From Lentilactobacillus sp. Marseille-Q4993 (lineage in GTDB: Bacteria > Bacillota > Bacilli > Lactobacillales > Lactobacillaceae): DNA of 63,354 nucleotides. Location: positions 1 through 63,354 of the forward strand of contig NZ_CATNVB010000011.1 in assembly GCF_951230165.1 (NCBI RefSeq), given 5' to 3'. Positions 8,262-17,032 of the stretch are shown here, piece after piece (position 1 is the first letter of the stretch; each line of letters starts with the position of its first letter). The notes under the pieces are model-generated. The model was not told where the DNA came from. It saw nothing but the letters and a program-made list of their open reading frames with translations, and searched no databases. Both the position numbers and the translations under genes were made by a program.

Positions 8262-9239
8262 TTAATTATTTCTATCCAATAACATTTTAGTTAGTGAGTA
8301 AATATCATCACGAGCTTGTTGATTAGGAAGCTTTTTAATCAGACTAAGCGCCAATTGAGTCAGTTCATCAGCTTTTTGTTTGGCGGCATCTAAACCACCA
8401 TCAGTAATGACGATGTTCTGAATTTCTTGGATGCTTTCAATATCTAGGCTGTCCTTTTTAGAAAGTAGGGGCTTCAGCTTTTTGTTATTTATCTTGAGTG
8501 CGTAAATCAAGGGTAGCGTGTAAACGCCAGTCTTCAAATCCTCAAGAATTGGTTTTTTGGTTTTCCCAGAATCACCTGTGTAATCAAGAATATCATCGAT
8601 TATTTGGTAGGCTTGGCCAATTGTCTGACCAATTTTTTCACTAAGTTGGACAATTGAGTCATCACAATGGGTGAGAATTGTTCCCTGAGCGCAGCTTAAT
8701 TTAAATAACTCGGCCGTCTTGCCGGTGATTTCGTTTAAATACTGAGCGGGGTTTTCCTTGAGGTTAAATCTGAGATTCATCTGATCAAGTTCGCCCGTCA
8801 AGATTCTTTTCATTGATTCAACTTGGGTGTGGAGTTCGCTTGTGTTCGGCCTGGTTTTTAACAGCTCATTGAAGTAGCAAGTAAACAGGTAATCGCCTGC
8901 ATAAATTGCGTTTCGCTGACCAAAATCTTTATGAATGGTTTTGATACCTCGGCGGAGGTCTGATTGGTCAATAACGTCATCGTGAACCAGAGTTGCGACA
9001 TGAAGCATTTCCATTGCTGCTGCACCAGCCTGGAGAGCACTAGTGTCCTGGTCATCTCCGAACTCTGAGAATAGGTAAAAGAAGCCTGGCCTAAGTAGTT
9101 TCCCCCCCGACTTAAATAATTTAATTACCCGTGATTGAATAGGTTTGATGGGTAAGTCGATTGAATTTAGCAAGTAATCTTGTAGCGATTGCAGTTTTAT
9201 TTCCGTGGTTGGAAATTGGTGCCAAAGTTGATGAACCAT
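8262..9239 (-). CDS. Long-chain polyprenyl diphosphate synthase
   Basis: A trans-isoprenyl diphosphate synthase that adds isopentenyl units to farnesyl or geranylgeranyl diphosphate to make the side chain of menaquinone or demethylmenaquinone. The first aspartate-rich motif HDDVID is at about residues 86-91 and the second, DDILD, at about 215-219; GKLLRPGF near residue 46 binds the homoallylic substrate. At 325 residues it resembles heptaprenyl or solanesyl synthase catalytic subunits (HepT/IspB type). The product length cannot be read reliably. Its place next to cydABCD and NDH-2 supports a role in the respiratory quinone. Alternatives such as farnesyl synthase are less likely. Confidence 0.88.
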   Translation of the reverse strand: MVHQLWHQFPTTEIKLQSLQDYLLNSIDLPIKPIQSRVIKLFKSGGKLLRPGFFYLFSEFGDDQDTSALQAGAAAMEMLHVATLVHDDVIDQSDLRRGIKTIHKDFGQRNAIYAGDYLFTCYFNELLKTRPNTSELHTQVESMKRILTGELDQMNLRFNLKENPAQYLNEITGKTAELFKLSCAQGTILTHCDDSIVQLSEKIGQTIGQAYQIIDDILDYTGDSGKTKKPILEDLKTGVYTLPLIYALKINNKKLKPLLSKKDSLDIESIQEIQNIVITDGGLDAAKQKADELTQLALSLIKKLPNQQARDDIYSLTKMLLDRNN

Positions 9240-9330
9240 GAAGCCACCCCAATATTATTTAATAATTACATTATCTAAGATACAAATTTGACAGCTTAAA
9301 GTCAATTGAACGCGTGGTGCAAAACGGGAA

Positions 9331-9380
9331 TAAAAAAACGGGTAAGCACTTTGGTGGCCATTAGCCGAATGCTTATCCGT
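9331..9380 (-). terminator. Terminator of the HelD-type helicase gene
   Basis: On the minus strand, ACGGATAAGCAT pairs with GTGCTTACCCGT (two wobble pairs) and is followed by seven T residues. It sits just downstream of the helicase stop codon. Confidence 0.85.
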
Positions 9381-9396
9381 TGTTATTAAACGCCAT

Positions 9397-11712
9397 TTAA
9401 TCATTTTTATCGTTTGAAACGACATGCTCAATTCTTAATTGTTCAAGTGCTTCGTGATTATTGATGATGCAAGCAGGAGGTTCTTCGATACTAATTAACA
9501 CAAGTTGGTGCATAGCGCGGGTGAACATAGTGTAGAGGGTGCCAACGGTTTCCTCGTTGGGATAGTTATTGGCTGAAATATTCCAACCAATTACGGCATC
9601 AAATTCTAATCCCTTAGCTAGATAGATTGGCATCAGGATAATTCCCTTTGGTAAGGTTCTATCTGCGTTCTTTAATTGAGTGATTTGTAACTTTGAATGC
9701 AGCTTTTCTCCTAGTAAGTCAGCTTCAGCCTGGTTCTTAGTAAGGATAGCAATTGTGCCAAACTGGTTTTCAAGATTGCTAGCTTTGTGAGCTAATTGAT
9801 TAATTGCATCGGATTGAGAATTACATACCAGTAATTCCGGTTTCTCACCATCACGCTTAAAAGCTTCAATTTCACTACCGTTTGGCAGAATTGATTTTGC
9901 GAGGGATGTGATTTGGTAAGTTGAACGGTATGACCTTAGTAGACTGATTAGGCGGGAATGCCGAGTGTGGAAGGCGTCGTTTAGCTTGCCAAGTAGTGTA
10001 GCTGGCGATTGAACCTTATCGAATAAAGCTTGCTCACTATCACCAAGAAGAGTCCACTTGGTGTTAGGAAATGCGTAACGCAAATACTTCATCTGGGCTA
10101 TGCTGTAATCTTGCATTTCATCGACAAATAAATGCTTCATTGCCAAATTTTGCCCGCCACCACAAATAGTATCTCTGAGGTAAAGCAGTGGAGCAATATC
10201 CTCAAACGGGATGGTATGGTACTCGATCGATAACATGAATGAATGGAGACTGTCATTCCAAGCTTGCTGATTCTCAGTTTCAACTTCGTACTGACTTAAG
10301 AAGTCTTTGTACTGAAGGTATGGGTCGAGGAATAAGTTGTTAAATATTGCATCGTAGACTTTGGTCAACCGTTTAGTGACGATGACTTTAGCGATGTAAA
10401 AGCGCTCCGCTTCTTCATCTTGAAAGTCACCAAGCTTTTTGCCCTCAAGCAAATCATGATAACGTTCATCACTTAATTGGTCGATTTCTTCGTTAACCCA
10501 ATCCTGTTTAGTTTCATCAGCAATTCTAGCCTTTAGTTGCTTGATCAGCTCATTTTTAGTTTTCTTGAACTTATCAGCCGTCGCCATTGCTCGTGGAAAC
10601 GAAGCAAATATATTTTTGATTTCAGTTTTTGAGAAGAAGACTTCTTGATTAAACGTAATGTCAGCAAACTTCAGCTCACTTGGCGTTAGTTGTTCGCAAT
10701 ATTGTTTGATTTCGTCCATGAACTTAGCTGTGGACTTAATGTTCTTGATTGTTTCGTTTTCTGGTGTTGCGGTTGACTCATCCTCGTATCGTTCGAACAA
10801 ACTCTGAACGTGCATTCCTTCAAATCGGTTAGCTGCAAATTCATCAAATGTTACCTGCCGCATATTTCTTTCACCCAAGCTTGGAAGCACTTCTGAAATA
10901 TAGTGACTAAATAGTTTGTTTGGTGAGAAGAGGATGATTTCATCAGCTTCTAGATCGTTACGGCTGTGATAAAGAAGAAAGGCGATTCGCTGCAGAATCG
11001 CAGATGTTTTACCTGAGCCGGCCACTCCCTGAACAACCATTAAATCACTTCTGGTATCGCGAATAATGTCATTTTGTTCGTGTTGAATCGTTGATACGAT
11101 ATTCTGCATGTATTCGTCATTTTGCTGACCAAGGGCATCTTGGAGCATTTCGTCACCAACGGTTTCGTTGGTATCAAACATATTCTTGATTTCGCCATCA
11201 ACAATTTGAAACTGGCGTTTTTTCTTTAGGTTGGTTGTTTGTGGCCCCATCGGAGTATCGTACTCTACTTTACCAAGGGTCCCGTTGTAATAAATACTGG
11301 AGATTGGTGCTCGCCAGTCATAAATCAGAAATTCACCATCTAGGTCTTGAAAAGAGGCGATCCCGATGTACAACTTTTCATCATCATCGCCATCATCTTG
11401 GATATCGATTCTCCCAAAATATGGTGATTTTTTTAGTTCCTTAAAAGTGGAAAGCTGACTCTTCAAAATTGCTTCGTTTTCAGTTAACCGGGAAACAAGG
11501 CCCCGTTGCTGTTGCAGCTCAGCACTAGTTTCAATTCGGTCATCCACTTCAAAATAGTTAACTGAGGTGTTGGCAGCGTAATTTTGTTGAACTTGCTTGG
11601 TTTCTGAATGAGCCCGGTCGAACTCTGCTTGGGTCGACTGAATCTTACCCTGTAGTTTAGTGACAACGTCATCTACTCTTAATTGTTCTTTTTTTTGCTC
11701 TGAGTTTTCCAA
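9397..11712 (-). CDS. helD: HelD-type superfamily 1 helicase (RNA polymerase recycling factor)
   Basis: A UvrD/Rep-like ATPase of the HelD class. In Bacillus and mycobacteria HelD binds RNA polymerase and releases it from stalled or post-termination complexes. The N-terminal ~60 residues are charged and likely coiled-coil (the RNA polymerase-channel arm in HelD). Walker A VVQGVAGSGKTSAIL is near residue 225, HLFVDEMQDYS is the DExx motif II, and a UvrD-like C-terminal motif (GLEFDAVIGWN) is present. At 771 residues it has the HelD length rather than that of UvrD or PcrA. It stands alone between a terminator and the trpS promoter region. Confidence 0.88.
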   Translation of the reverse strand: MENSEQKKEQLRVDDVVTKLQGKIQSTQAEFDRAHSETKQVQQNYAANTSVNYFEVDDRIETSAELQQQRGLVSRLTENEAILKSQLSTFKELKKSPYFGRIDIQDDGDDDEKLYIGIASFQDLDGEFLIYDWRAPISSIYYNGTLGKVEYDTPMGPQTTNLKKKRQFQIVDGEIKNMFDTNETVGDEMLQDALGQQNDEYMQNIVSTIQHEQNDIIRDTRSDLMVVQGVAGSGKTSAILQRIAFLLYHSRNDLEADEIILFSPNKLFSHYISEVLPSLGERNMRQVTFDEFAANRFEGMHVQSLFERYEDESTATPENETIKNIKSTAKFMDEIKQYCEQLTPSELKFADITFNQEVFFSKTEIKNIFASFPRAMATADKFKKTKNELIKQLKARIADETKQDWVNEEIDQLSDERYHDLLEGKKLGDFQDEEAERFYIAKVIVTKRLTKVYDAIFNNLFLDPYLQYKDFLSQYEVETENQQAWNDSLHSFMLSIEYHTIPFEDIAPLLYLRDTICGGGQNLAMKHLFVDEMQDYSIAQMKYLRYAFPNTKWTLLGDSEQALFDKVQSPATLLGKLNDAFHTRHSRLISLLRSYRSTYQITSLAKSILPNGSEIEAFKRDGEKPELLVCNSQSDAINQLAHKASNLENQFGTIAILTKNQAEADLLGEKLHSKLQITQLKNADRTLPKGIILMPIYLAKGLEFDAVIGWNISANNYPNEETVGTLYTMFTRAMHQLVLISIEEPPACIINNHEALEQLRIEHVVSNDKND

Positions 11713-11813
11713 ATGGGTTGTCCTTTCTTTAATGCGATAAATTGACTATCAACGTTTTATAAAACCTTTGCACATTTTAGTGTGATTTTGTCTAACTGTC
11801 AATCAAGGAGGCT

Positions 11814-11842
11814 TTGACATTTGGCCTTATAATAAGTAAAAT
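11814..11842 (+). promoter_or_regulatory. Promoter of the T-box-trpS transcript
   Basis: TTGACA (11814-11819) and TAAAAT (11837-11842) are separated by 17 bases. This places the transcription start near 11850, at the 5' edge of the T-box leader. Confidence 0.7.
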
Positions 11843-11849
11843 TAAATCG

Positions 11850-12032
11850 TACTTAATGCGTAGTAGATTAGTCAAAAAACAGAGAGATTATCAGCGCTGA
11901 AAATAATCATGACAAATCGAAATGGAAAAAAATTATGGGTAACTCCTTATCGTTTGAGTGGCGACAAATGTCGCAATTTAGGTGGTACCACGCTTGAGCG
12001 TCCTATTGATTATTTCAATAGGGCGTTTTTTG
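11850..12032 (+). promoter_or_regulatory. T-box leader (tRNA-Trp sensing) upstream of trpS
   Basis: The T-box element AGGTGGTACCACG is at 11980-11992, close to the consensus AGGGUGGNACCGCG. It is followed by an intrinsic terminator (11998-12031: GCGTCCTATTG, loop, CAATAGGGCG and six T residues). Upstream, a possible Stem I spans about 11850-11942 with AGAGAG near 11881. A UGG triplet followed by A at 11923-11925 sits where the specifier codon should be, in line with tryptophan. A GCGAC/GTCGC hairpin at 11961-11974 matches Stem III. Uncharged tRNA-Trp should favour the antiterminator and so trpS expression. Confidence 0.88.
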
Positions 12033-12051
12033 AAAGGAAGGAACATTAATA

Positions 12052-13068
12052 ATGGGAAAAAAGGTAATTTTAACGGGTGATCGGCCAACTGGAAAGCTTC
12101 ATATTGGTCACTACGTAGGTTCACTAAAAAACCGGGTTGAACTTCAAAATTCCGGTGATTACGATTCATACATCATGATCGCTGACATGCAGGCATTAAC
12201 GGACAATGCCCGTGATCCAGAAAAAATTCGAAACAGTCTTATTCAGGTCGCTCTTGATTACTTGGCTGTCGGAATTGATCCTGAAAAATCAACAATCTTA
12301 GTTCAATCTCAAATTCCCGCACTGTCAGAGTTAACTGAGCATTATTCTAACTTGGTATCAGTTTCACGACTTGAAAGAAACCCAACGGTTAAGACTGAAA
12401 TTAAACAAAAGAAGTTTGGTCAAAGTGTCCCAGTCGGCTTCTTTACTTATCCAATTAGCCAGGCAGCTGATATTACTGCTTTTAAGGCAGATACCGTTCC
12501 TGTTGGTGATGACCAAGAGCCAATGCTTGAGCAGACCCGGGAAATCGTTAGATCTTTCAATTCAATTTACAACCAAGATATTTTGGTTGAACCTGAAGGA
12601 TATTTCCCTCCTAAGGGAATGGGACGGATTCCAGGCCTTGATGGTAATGCCAAGATGAGTAAGTCATTAGGTAATGCAATTTATCTGTCAGATGACCCTG
12701 ACACCATCAAGCAAAAGGTAATGTCAATGTACACCGATCCGAACCATATTCACGTTGAAGACCCAGGTCAAGTTGAAGGTAATACTGTTTTCACTTATCT
12801 TGATATCTTCGACGATGATAAAGCTAAGGTTCAAGAACTGAAGGTTCAGTATACTCATGGGGGCCTTGGGGATGTCAAAATCAAGCTTTACCTCAATGAG
12901 GTTTTGCAATCAGTCCTTGGTCCAATCAAGGCTCGTCGTGATGAATACGCATCGGATATCGCGTCAGTATACGATATTTTGAAACGGGGTAGCGATAAGG
13001 CTAACGAAGTGGCCAACCAAACGCTGCAAGAAGTGCGTGACGCAATCGGAATCAATTACTTCAAATAG
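12052..13068 (+). CDS. trpS: Tryptophanyl-tRNA synthetase
   Basis: Class I aminoacyl-tRNA synthetase that charges tRNA-Trp. The signature HIGH is present in [10 protein letters not shown] near residue 20, and KMSKS in AKMSKSLG near residue 204. Its 338 residues match bacterial TrpRS. A GGAAGGAA ribosome binding site precedes the ATG. Control by the upstream T-box means the gene responds to the tRNA it charges. The next gene begins about 20 bases later with no terminator between, so read-through into the ppx-mvaA run is possible. Confidence 0.97.
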   Translation: MGKKVILTGDRPTGKLHIGHYVGSLKNRVELQNSGDYDSYIMIADMQALTDNARDPEKIRNSLIQVALDYLAVGIDPEKSTILVQSQIPALSELTEHYSNLVSVSRLERNPTVKTEIKQKKFGQSVPVGFFTYPISQAADITAFKADTVPVGDDQEPMLEQTREIVRSFNSIYNQDILVEPEGYFPPKGMGRIPGLDGNAKMSKSLGNAIYLSDDPDTIKQKVMSMYTDPNHIHVEDPGQVEGNTVFTYLDIFDDDKAKVQELKVQYTHGGLGDVKIKLYLNEVLQSVLGPIKARRDEYASDIASVYDILKRGSDKANEVANQTLQEVRDAIGINYFK

Positions 13069-13087
13069 ATAGTAGAAGGTGTTCAAA

Positions 13088-14023
13088 ATGGAAAACCTTG
13101 TAATTTTGGATATTGGTTCTAATTCCGTCAGAATGGCGATCAACCAAATTCAGCAGGATGGTTCTTACCGTGAAATCAAGCGGGTCAAGAGTAGTAGCCG
13201 ACTGTCTGAAGGAATGGGAAAGCAAAAACTTCTGCAGGAAGTGGCAATGAGCCGCACTATCCAGTCATTAAAAGATTTTAAGACGGTTTATAGCAGGTAT
13301 GATTCCATTCATGTGATTGGAATTGCCACTGCCGCCGTTCGCCAAGCCAAAAATCAGCTTGTCTTTTTAGAGCGCGTTAAAAAGGAAATTGGGATTGACG
13401 TGGTGGTTCTATCAGGTGATAAAGAAGCCTATTATGATTACCTTGGAGTGGTCAACCGATTAGGAATCAAAAATTGTTTGATTTTAGATATTGGTGGAGC
13501 AAGTTGTGAATTGATTGCGGTCAAGAAAGGTGAAAACACTAATTTGATCAGCATTCCGTTTGGGGCAGTCAACCTGTCTGAGCGGTTTCACCTAAGCGAT
13601 CGAGTATCGGGTTCTAATCTGTTTAATGCCCAATTCCATATTCGAAAGGAATACGACAAGATTTCTTGGCTCAATCAATCTCGTCGGCAACCACTCGTGC
13701 TACTGGGGGGAGCCAACCGAACCCTAGCCAGAATCAATAGGAAGCGCCAGCAAATGACTAGAATCGATGCTATTCATGGGTATCATTTATCAAGTGAGCA
13801 AGTAAACCGGACGTTTTTGAATCTCTTAAAGGGCAATCTTAAACGCCGTTCCAGTATTCCGGGATTAGAGTCTGACCGTGCCGATATCATCATCGGTGGC
13901 TTACTACCACTGATGGTATTGATGGAAAGCATCAACTCACGAAAAGTTTACTTCTCAGAGAGTGGTGTTCGTGAAGGAATTATTACGGAGTACGTAAATA
14001 AAAAGTACCGAAACCAGAATTAA
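13088..14023 (+). CDS. Ppx/GppA-family phosphatase-like protein
   Basis: An ASKHA-fold protein of the exopolyphosphatase / guanosine pentaphosphatase family, which hydrolyses polyphosphate or pppGpp. It shows the phosphate-binding signature LDIGSNSVRMAINQ at the N-terminus, AVRQAKN, SGDKEAYYDYLG and a second glycine-rich loop LDIGGASCELI. It has 311 residues and lacks the C-terminal HD domain of long Ppx enzymes, like the short Ppx forms. I use the ATG at 13088, eight bases after AGAAGG, rather than the GTG at 13079 that overlaps that site. It precedes mvaA by about 20 bases; substrate choice cannot be decided from sequence. Confidence 0.8.
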   Translation: MENLVILDIGSNSVRMAINQIQQDGSYREIKRVKSSSRLSEGMGKQKLLQEVAMSRTIQSLKDFKTVYSRYDSIHVIGIATAAVRQAKNQLVFLERVKKEIGIDVVVLSGDKEAYYDYLGVVNRLGIKNCLILDIGGASCELIAVKKGENTNLISIPFGAVNLSERFHLSDRVSGSNLFNAQFHIRKEYDKISWLNQSRRQPLVLLGGANRTLARINRKRQQMTRIDAIHGYHLSSEQVNRTFLNLLKGNLKRRSSIPGLESDRADIIIGGLLPLMVLMESINSRKVYFSESGVREGIITEYVNKKYRNQN

Positions 14024-14045
14024 TCGCATCCTTGGAGGAACAACC

Positions 14046-15311
14046 ATGAGCGATAAATTTCAACACTTTTATAAAAATAATTATCGTGATCGACTTGAGA
14101 TAATCAGTGATGAGGCATACTTAACGCCAGAGGAACTTGCGATAATTGGTGCTAACAACGATGCTAAATCGGGCGAGCTGGTTGAAAATTATTTGACCAA
14201 CTTTGGTCTCCCTGAAGGAATTGCGACTAATCTGGTTGTTAATGGGCGTAGCCACCTTGTTCCAATGGTAGTGGAGGAACCCTCCGTAATTGCGGCTTGT
14301 AGTAATGGAGCAAAGTTATTCGCTGGGAATAAGGATGGTATTACGACTTCCCTTTCAAAACCATTGGTTGAAGGACAGATTATTATTGATGCAAGGGGCA
14401 ACGAGAAACAAATAATTGAGTTTGTTACCGGTCATGAAGATGAGTTACTACAAATCGCCAATCAAAGTCATCCTTCAGTTTTGAACTATGGTCGCGGAGC
14501 TGTTTCGATTAATGCTGAAAGGTTGACCGGATCAATTGACGCTGTTTCGGCTGAGTTACTAGTCGATACTGGTGAAGCAATGGGAGCAAATATCGTCAAT
14601 ACCATGCTTGAAGCAATCGCAAGTCGGTTGACCGAGGAAGAGATTGCCGTTAAAATGGCAATTCTCACTAACTCAGGGGGCCATTGTTTAGTCACAGCGA
14701 CTGGAAAAGTTGCGATTGATCGGTTGGCAAGTGATGCAACCGATGGTGAGCTGGTGGCCAATGATATTGTGTTTGCCAGCCAGGTTGCGACAGTTGATTC
14801 TAAACGGGCTGTTACTAATAATAAGGGAATTATGAACGGGGTTGATGCCGCAGCCATTGCGTTTGGTAATGATTGGCGTGCAATTGAGGCTGCCGTTCAT
14901 GAATATGCGGCTAAGGATGGCAACTATCGTGGCCTTAGTAAATTTGAAATCATAAATGGCGAATTGGTAGGGACACTTACGATACCAATTCCAGTTGGCT
15001 TCGTTGGTGGGGCTACTAAAGTCCTCTCAATGGTTTCAATCAATAAAAAGATTGCTGGTATTAATAATCGGCAAGAAGAAATGGAACTTTTGGCAGCGGT
15101 TGGTTTAGCTCAAAATTTAGCGGCCATCAAGGCAATCGTGACGGATGGTATCCAAAAGGGCCATCTCAACCTTGTCAAACGTTCACTGGCTTTATCTAAT
15201 GGTGCAACGGTGGCAGAGATACCTCAAATTTTGGCTGAGCTAAAGGGCAATAAAAAACCGACATCAAGTGATATTAAAACAATTTTATTAAAACTAAGGA
15301 GTGGGAAATAA
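14046..15311 (+). CDS. mvaA: Hydroxymethylglutaryl-CoA reductase, class II
   Basis: Makes mevalonate from HMG-CoA, the committed step of the mevalonate route to isopentenyl diphosphate. The class II pattern is clear: ENYLTNFGLPEGIATN near residue 48, the catalytic-Glu stretch VEEPSVIAA near residue 78, GGHCLVTATGKVA with a Lys, and the C-terminal HLNLVKRSLALSNGA containing the general His. The length of 421 residues is usual. A GGAGGA site precedes the ATG. It is followed within two bases by a gene for a putative metalloprotein. Products feed undecaprenyl and quinone side-chain synthesis, including the polyprenyl synthase at 8.3-9.2 kb. Confidence 0.95.
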   Translation: MSDKFQHFYKNNYRDRLEIISDEAYLTPEELAIIGANNDAKSGELVENYLTNFGLPEGIATNLVVNGRSHLVPMVVEEPSVIAACSNGAKLFAGNKDGITTSLSKPLVEGQIIIDARGNEKQIIEFVTGHEDELLQIANQSHPSVLNYGRGAVSINAERLTGSIDAVSAELLVDTGEAMGANIVNTMLEAIASRLTEEEIAVKMAILTNSGGHCLVTATGKVAIDRLASDATDGELVANDIVFASQVATVDSKRAVTNNKGIMNGVDAAAIAFGNDWRAIEAAVHEYAAKDGNYRGLSKFEIINGELVGTLTIPIPVGFVGGATKVLSMVSINKKIAGINNRQEEMELLAAVGLAQNLAAIKAIVTDGIQKGHLNLVKRSLALSNGATVAEIPQILAELKGNKKPTSSDIKTILLKLRSGK

Positions 15312-15312
15312 A

Positions 15313-16278
15313 ATGGATAATGAATCAAATATCGAACTAAATGATCAGGTTCAAGACCTAATAAATACTGTCGACCACTTTTTTGAAGGCAATGTCAGTG
15401 TTCAATTCATTGGTCAATTACAAGCTGGATTTGTTCGGCATGATCAATCCCAAGTTGTCCAAGACGGGAAGAACGTGATGATTCAAATTTCTGATTTAAG
15501 TGCTCCAAATTACACCGCGTCACATGAATTAATTCATGTTTTGATGACGTTACGCGGTTTTCCCCAAGTATTTTTCCCACTGACAACGGGAAATTCACAA
15601 CTTGATGAGCAACTGCAAATGATGGGAACAGAGCTGTTTGATATTGTCTCCCACTTTGTTGTGGTTTCAGAGCAAAAGAAGCACGGTTTGATCAATGACG
15701 AAATTGAAGAAAAGTACCTCAATGGGGTTTACCATACAATTAAGCCGGAACCAGAACCGCTTGATGATCAGATGACATTGAGGTTGCTTACCGTTCTTGA
15801 TGCGATGGTGTTCTACGGTGACAAAATTGATTCGGTTTCAGCCAAATTAAAAAAGGATTTTCCAGTCACTTTTGAGGCTGCGAAAAAACTGTACGACCTT
15901 ATCACTGAAAAACCAACCGATTCGCCATTTGGATTAAGGCGAAACGTGGTTAAACTTTTCAAAGCGTTTGATGAGCAACTTAAGGAATGGCAATTGCCAC
16001 CACTGCATAACACAGAGTTTACGACTTTATCAAACGTGTTGTCACAACGCCAACTTAATCTGTCCGTTCGCCAACAATTCGAAATCTTTCACTCTGAATT
16101 AATGGTTAAGGACACCAACAGCCGGGCTTACGTTGGTTTTAATAAGTCTGATGATCAGAATTCGTTTGTTTTGGAAGCTCCTGCCAACGTCGATGTTGCG
16201 GAGTTCTTTAAACAGACCTACGATAAAACCGTTAAGGAATTATTGGAAGAACTAAAAATGCCATATATCCTGCGTTAA
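15313..16278 (+). CDS. Uncharacterised protein with an HExxH (zincin-like) motif
   Basis: A 321-residue soluble protein I do not recognise by name. The most telling feature is HELIH at residues 71-75 within ASHELIHVLMTLRG, the HExxH zinc motif of metallopeptidases. Glu107 in GTELFDIVSH could be a third ligand, as in gluzincins. There is no signal peptide and no evident membrane segment, so it should act in the cytoplasm. The ATG at 15313, ten bases after AGGAG, is preferred to the GTG at 15301, which overlaps the mvaA stop. Tight linkage to mvaA and to the downstream sirtuin gene suggests co-transcription. Proteolytic activity is an inference from the motif only. Confidence 0.75.
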   Translation: MDNESNIELNDQVQDLINTVDHFFEGNVSVQFIGQLQAGFVRHDQSQVVQDGKNVMIQISDLSAPNYTASHELIHVLMTLRGFPQVFFPLTTGNSQLDEQLQMMGTELFDIVSHFVVVSEQKKHGLINDEIEEKYLNGVYHTIKPEPEPLDDQMTLRLLTVLDAMVFYGDKIDSVSAKLKKDFPVTFEAAKKLYDLITEKPTDSPFGLRRNVVKLFKAFDEQLKEWQLPPLHNTEFTTLSNVLSQRQLNLSVRQQFEIFHSELMVKDTNSRAYVGFNKSDDQNSFVLEAPANVDVAEFFKQTYDKTVKELLEELKMPYILR

Positions 16279-16302
16279 TATTTTGAAGATGGAAGTGATA
16301 AT

Positions 16303-17016
16303 ATGATTTCCGCTGAACTTCAATCAAAGTTTGACAGTGCTAACAATATTGTATTTATGACAGGTGCCGGTATATCGACGCCATCTGGAATCCCTGATTA
16401 CAGGTCGAAAAATGGTTTATACACGAATGATAAGAGTGATAAACCCGCAGAGTATTACCTAAGTAGTGAGTGTCTGAATAGAGAGCCAGAGGTTTTCTAT
16501 GACTACATGATGAAGAATATGTATTATCCAGATGCCAAGCCCAATGTAATTCACGAAAAGCAGGCGGCGTTCTCCAAGCAAAAGAATGCCACCATCATTA
16601 CCCAAAACATCGATGGCCTGTATCAAAAGGCTGGCGCAACTAACCTGGTGGAATTTCACGGAACCTTGTTTGATGTGTACTGTCAGAAATGCGGGCAGCA
16701 CGTTGACTATCATGATTATTTAAAGTCGATGACCCATGAAGGTTGCGGTGGGGTGTTACGGCCAAACATCGTTTTATACGGTGAAGGACTTGATGCTAAT
16801 GCAATCAGCCAGAGTGTGACGGCAATGAGCAACGCTGATTTAGTGGTAATTGTGGGAACCTCAATGCGGGTCTATCCGTTTGCTGGTCTAATTGATTACA
16901 GGGCTAACGATGCGGAAGTGGTTGCTATTAACCAAGAACAGCTGTCATTTCCGTTCCCATTTACGATGATTACCGATGATGCCGTTAACCTGTTTGAATC
17001 GCTGCAGGTGAACTAA
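16303..17016 (+). CDS. NAD-dependent protein deacylase (sirtuin)
   Basis: A Sir2-family enzyme that removes acyl groups from protein lysines using NAD+. The Rossmann motif GAGISTPSGIPDYRS starts at residue 21, QNIDGLYQKAG is near 101, and the catalytic His119 is in VEFHG. The zinc module reads Cys127-x2-Cys130, then His145-x2-Cys148 (THEGCGG) where sirtuins normally have a second Cys-x2-Cys pair, so one ligand appears to be His. At 237 residues it is a short bacterial sirtuin. It lies between the HExxH protein and the DUF72 gene with short gaps. The target proteins are unknown. Confidence 0.92.
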   Translation: MISAELQSKFDSANNIVFMTGAGISTPSGIPDYRSKNGLYTNDKSDKPAEYYLSSECLNREPEVFYDYMMKNMYYPDAKPNVIHEKQAAFSKQKNATIITQNIDGLYQKAGATNLVEFHGTLFDVYCQKCGQHVDYHDYLKSMTHEGCGGVLRPNIVLYGEGLDANAISQSVTAMSNADLVVIVGTSMRVYPFAGLIDYRANDAEVVAINQEQLSFPFPFTMITDDAVNLFESLQVN

Positions 17017-17032
17017 GTAGGGAGGAATCCAA

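Noticed and set aside
14486-14857. Long antisense open frame inside mvaA
   Set aside because: It is fully covered by the strongly supported HMG-CoA reductase frame, has no ribosome binding site and no recognisable family.
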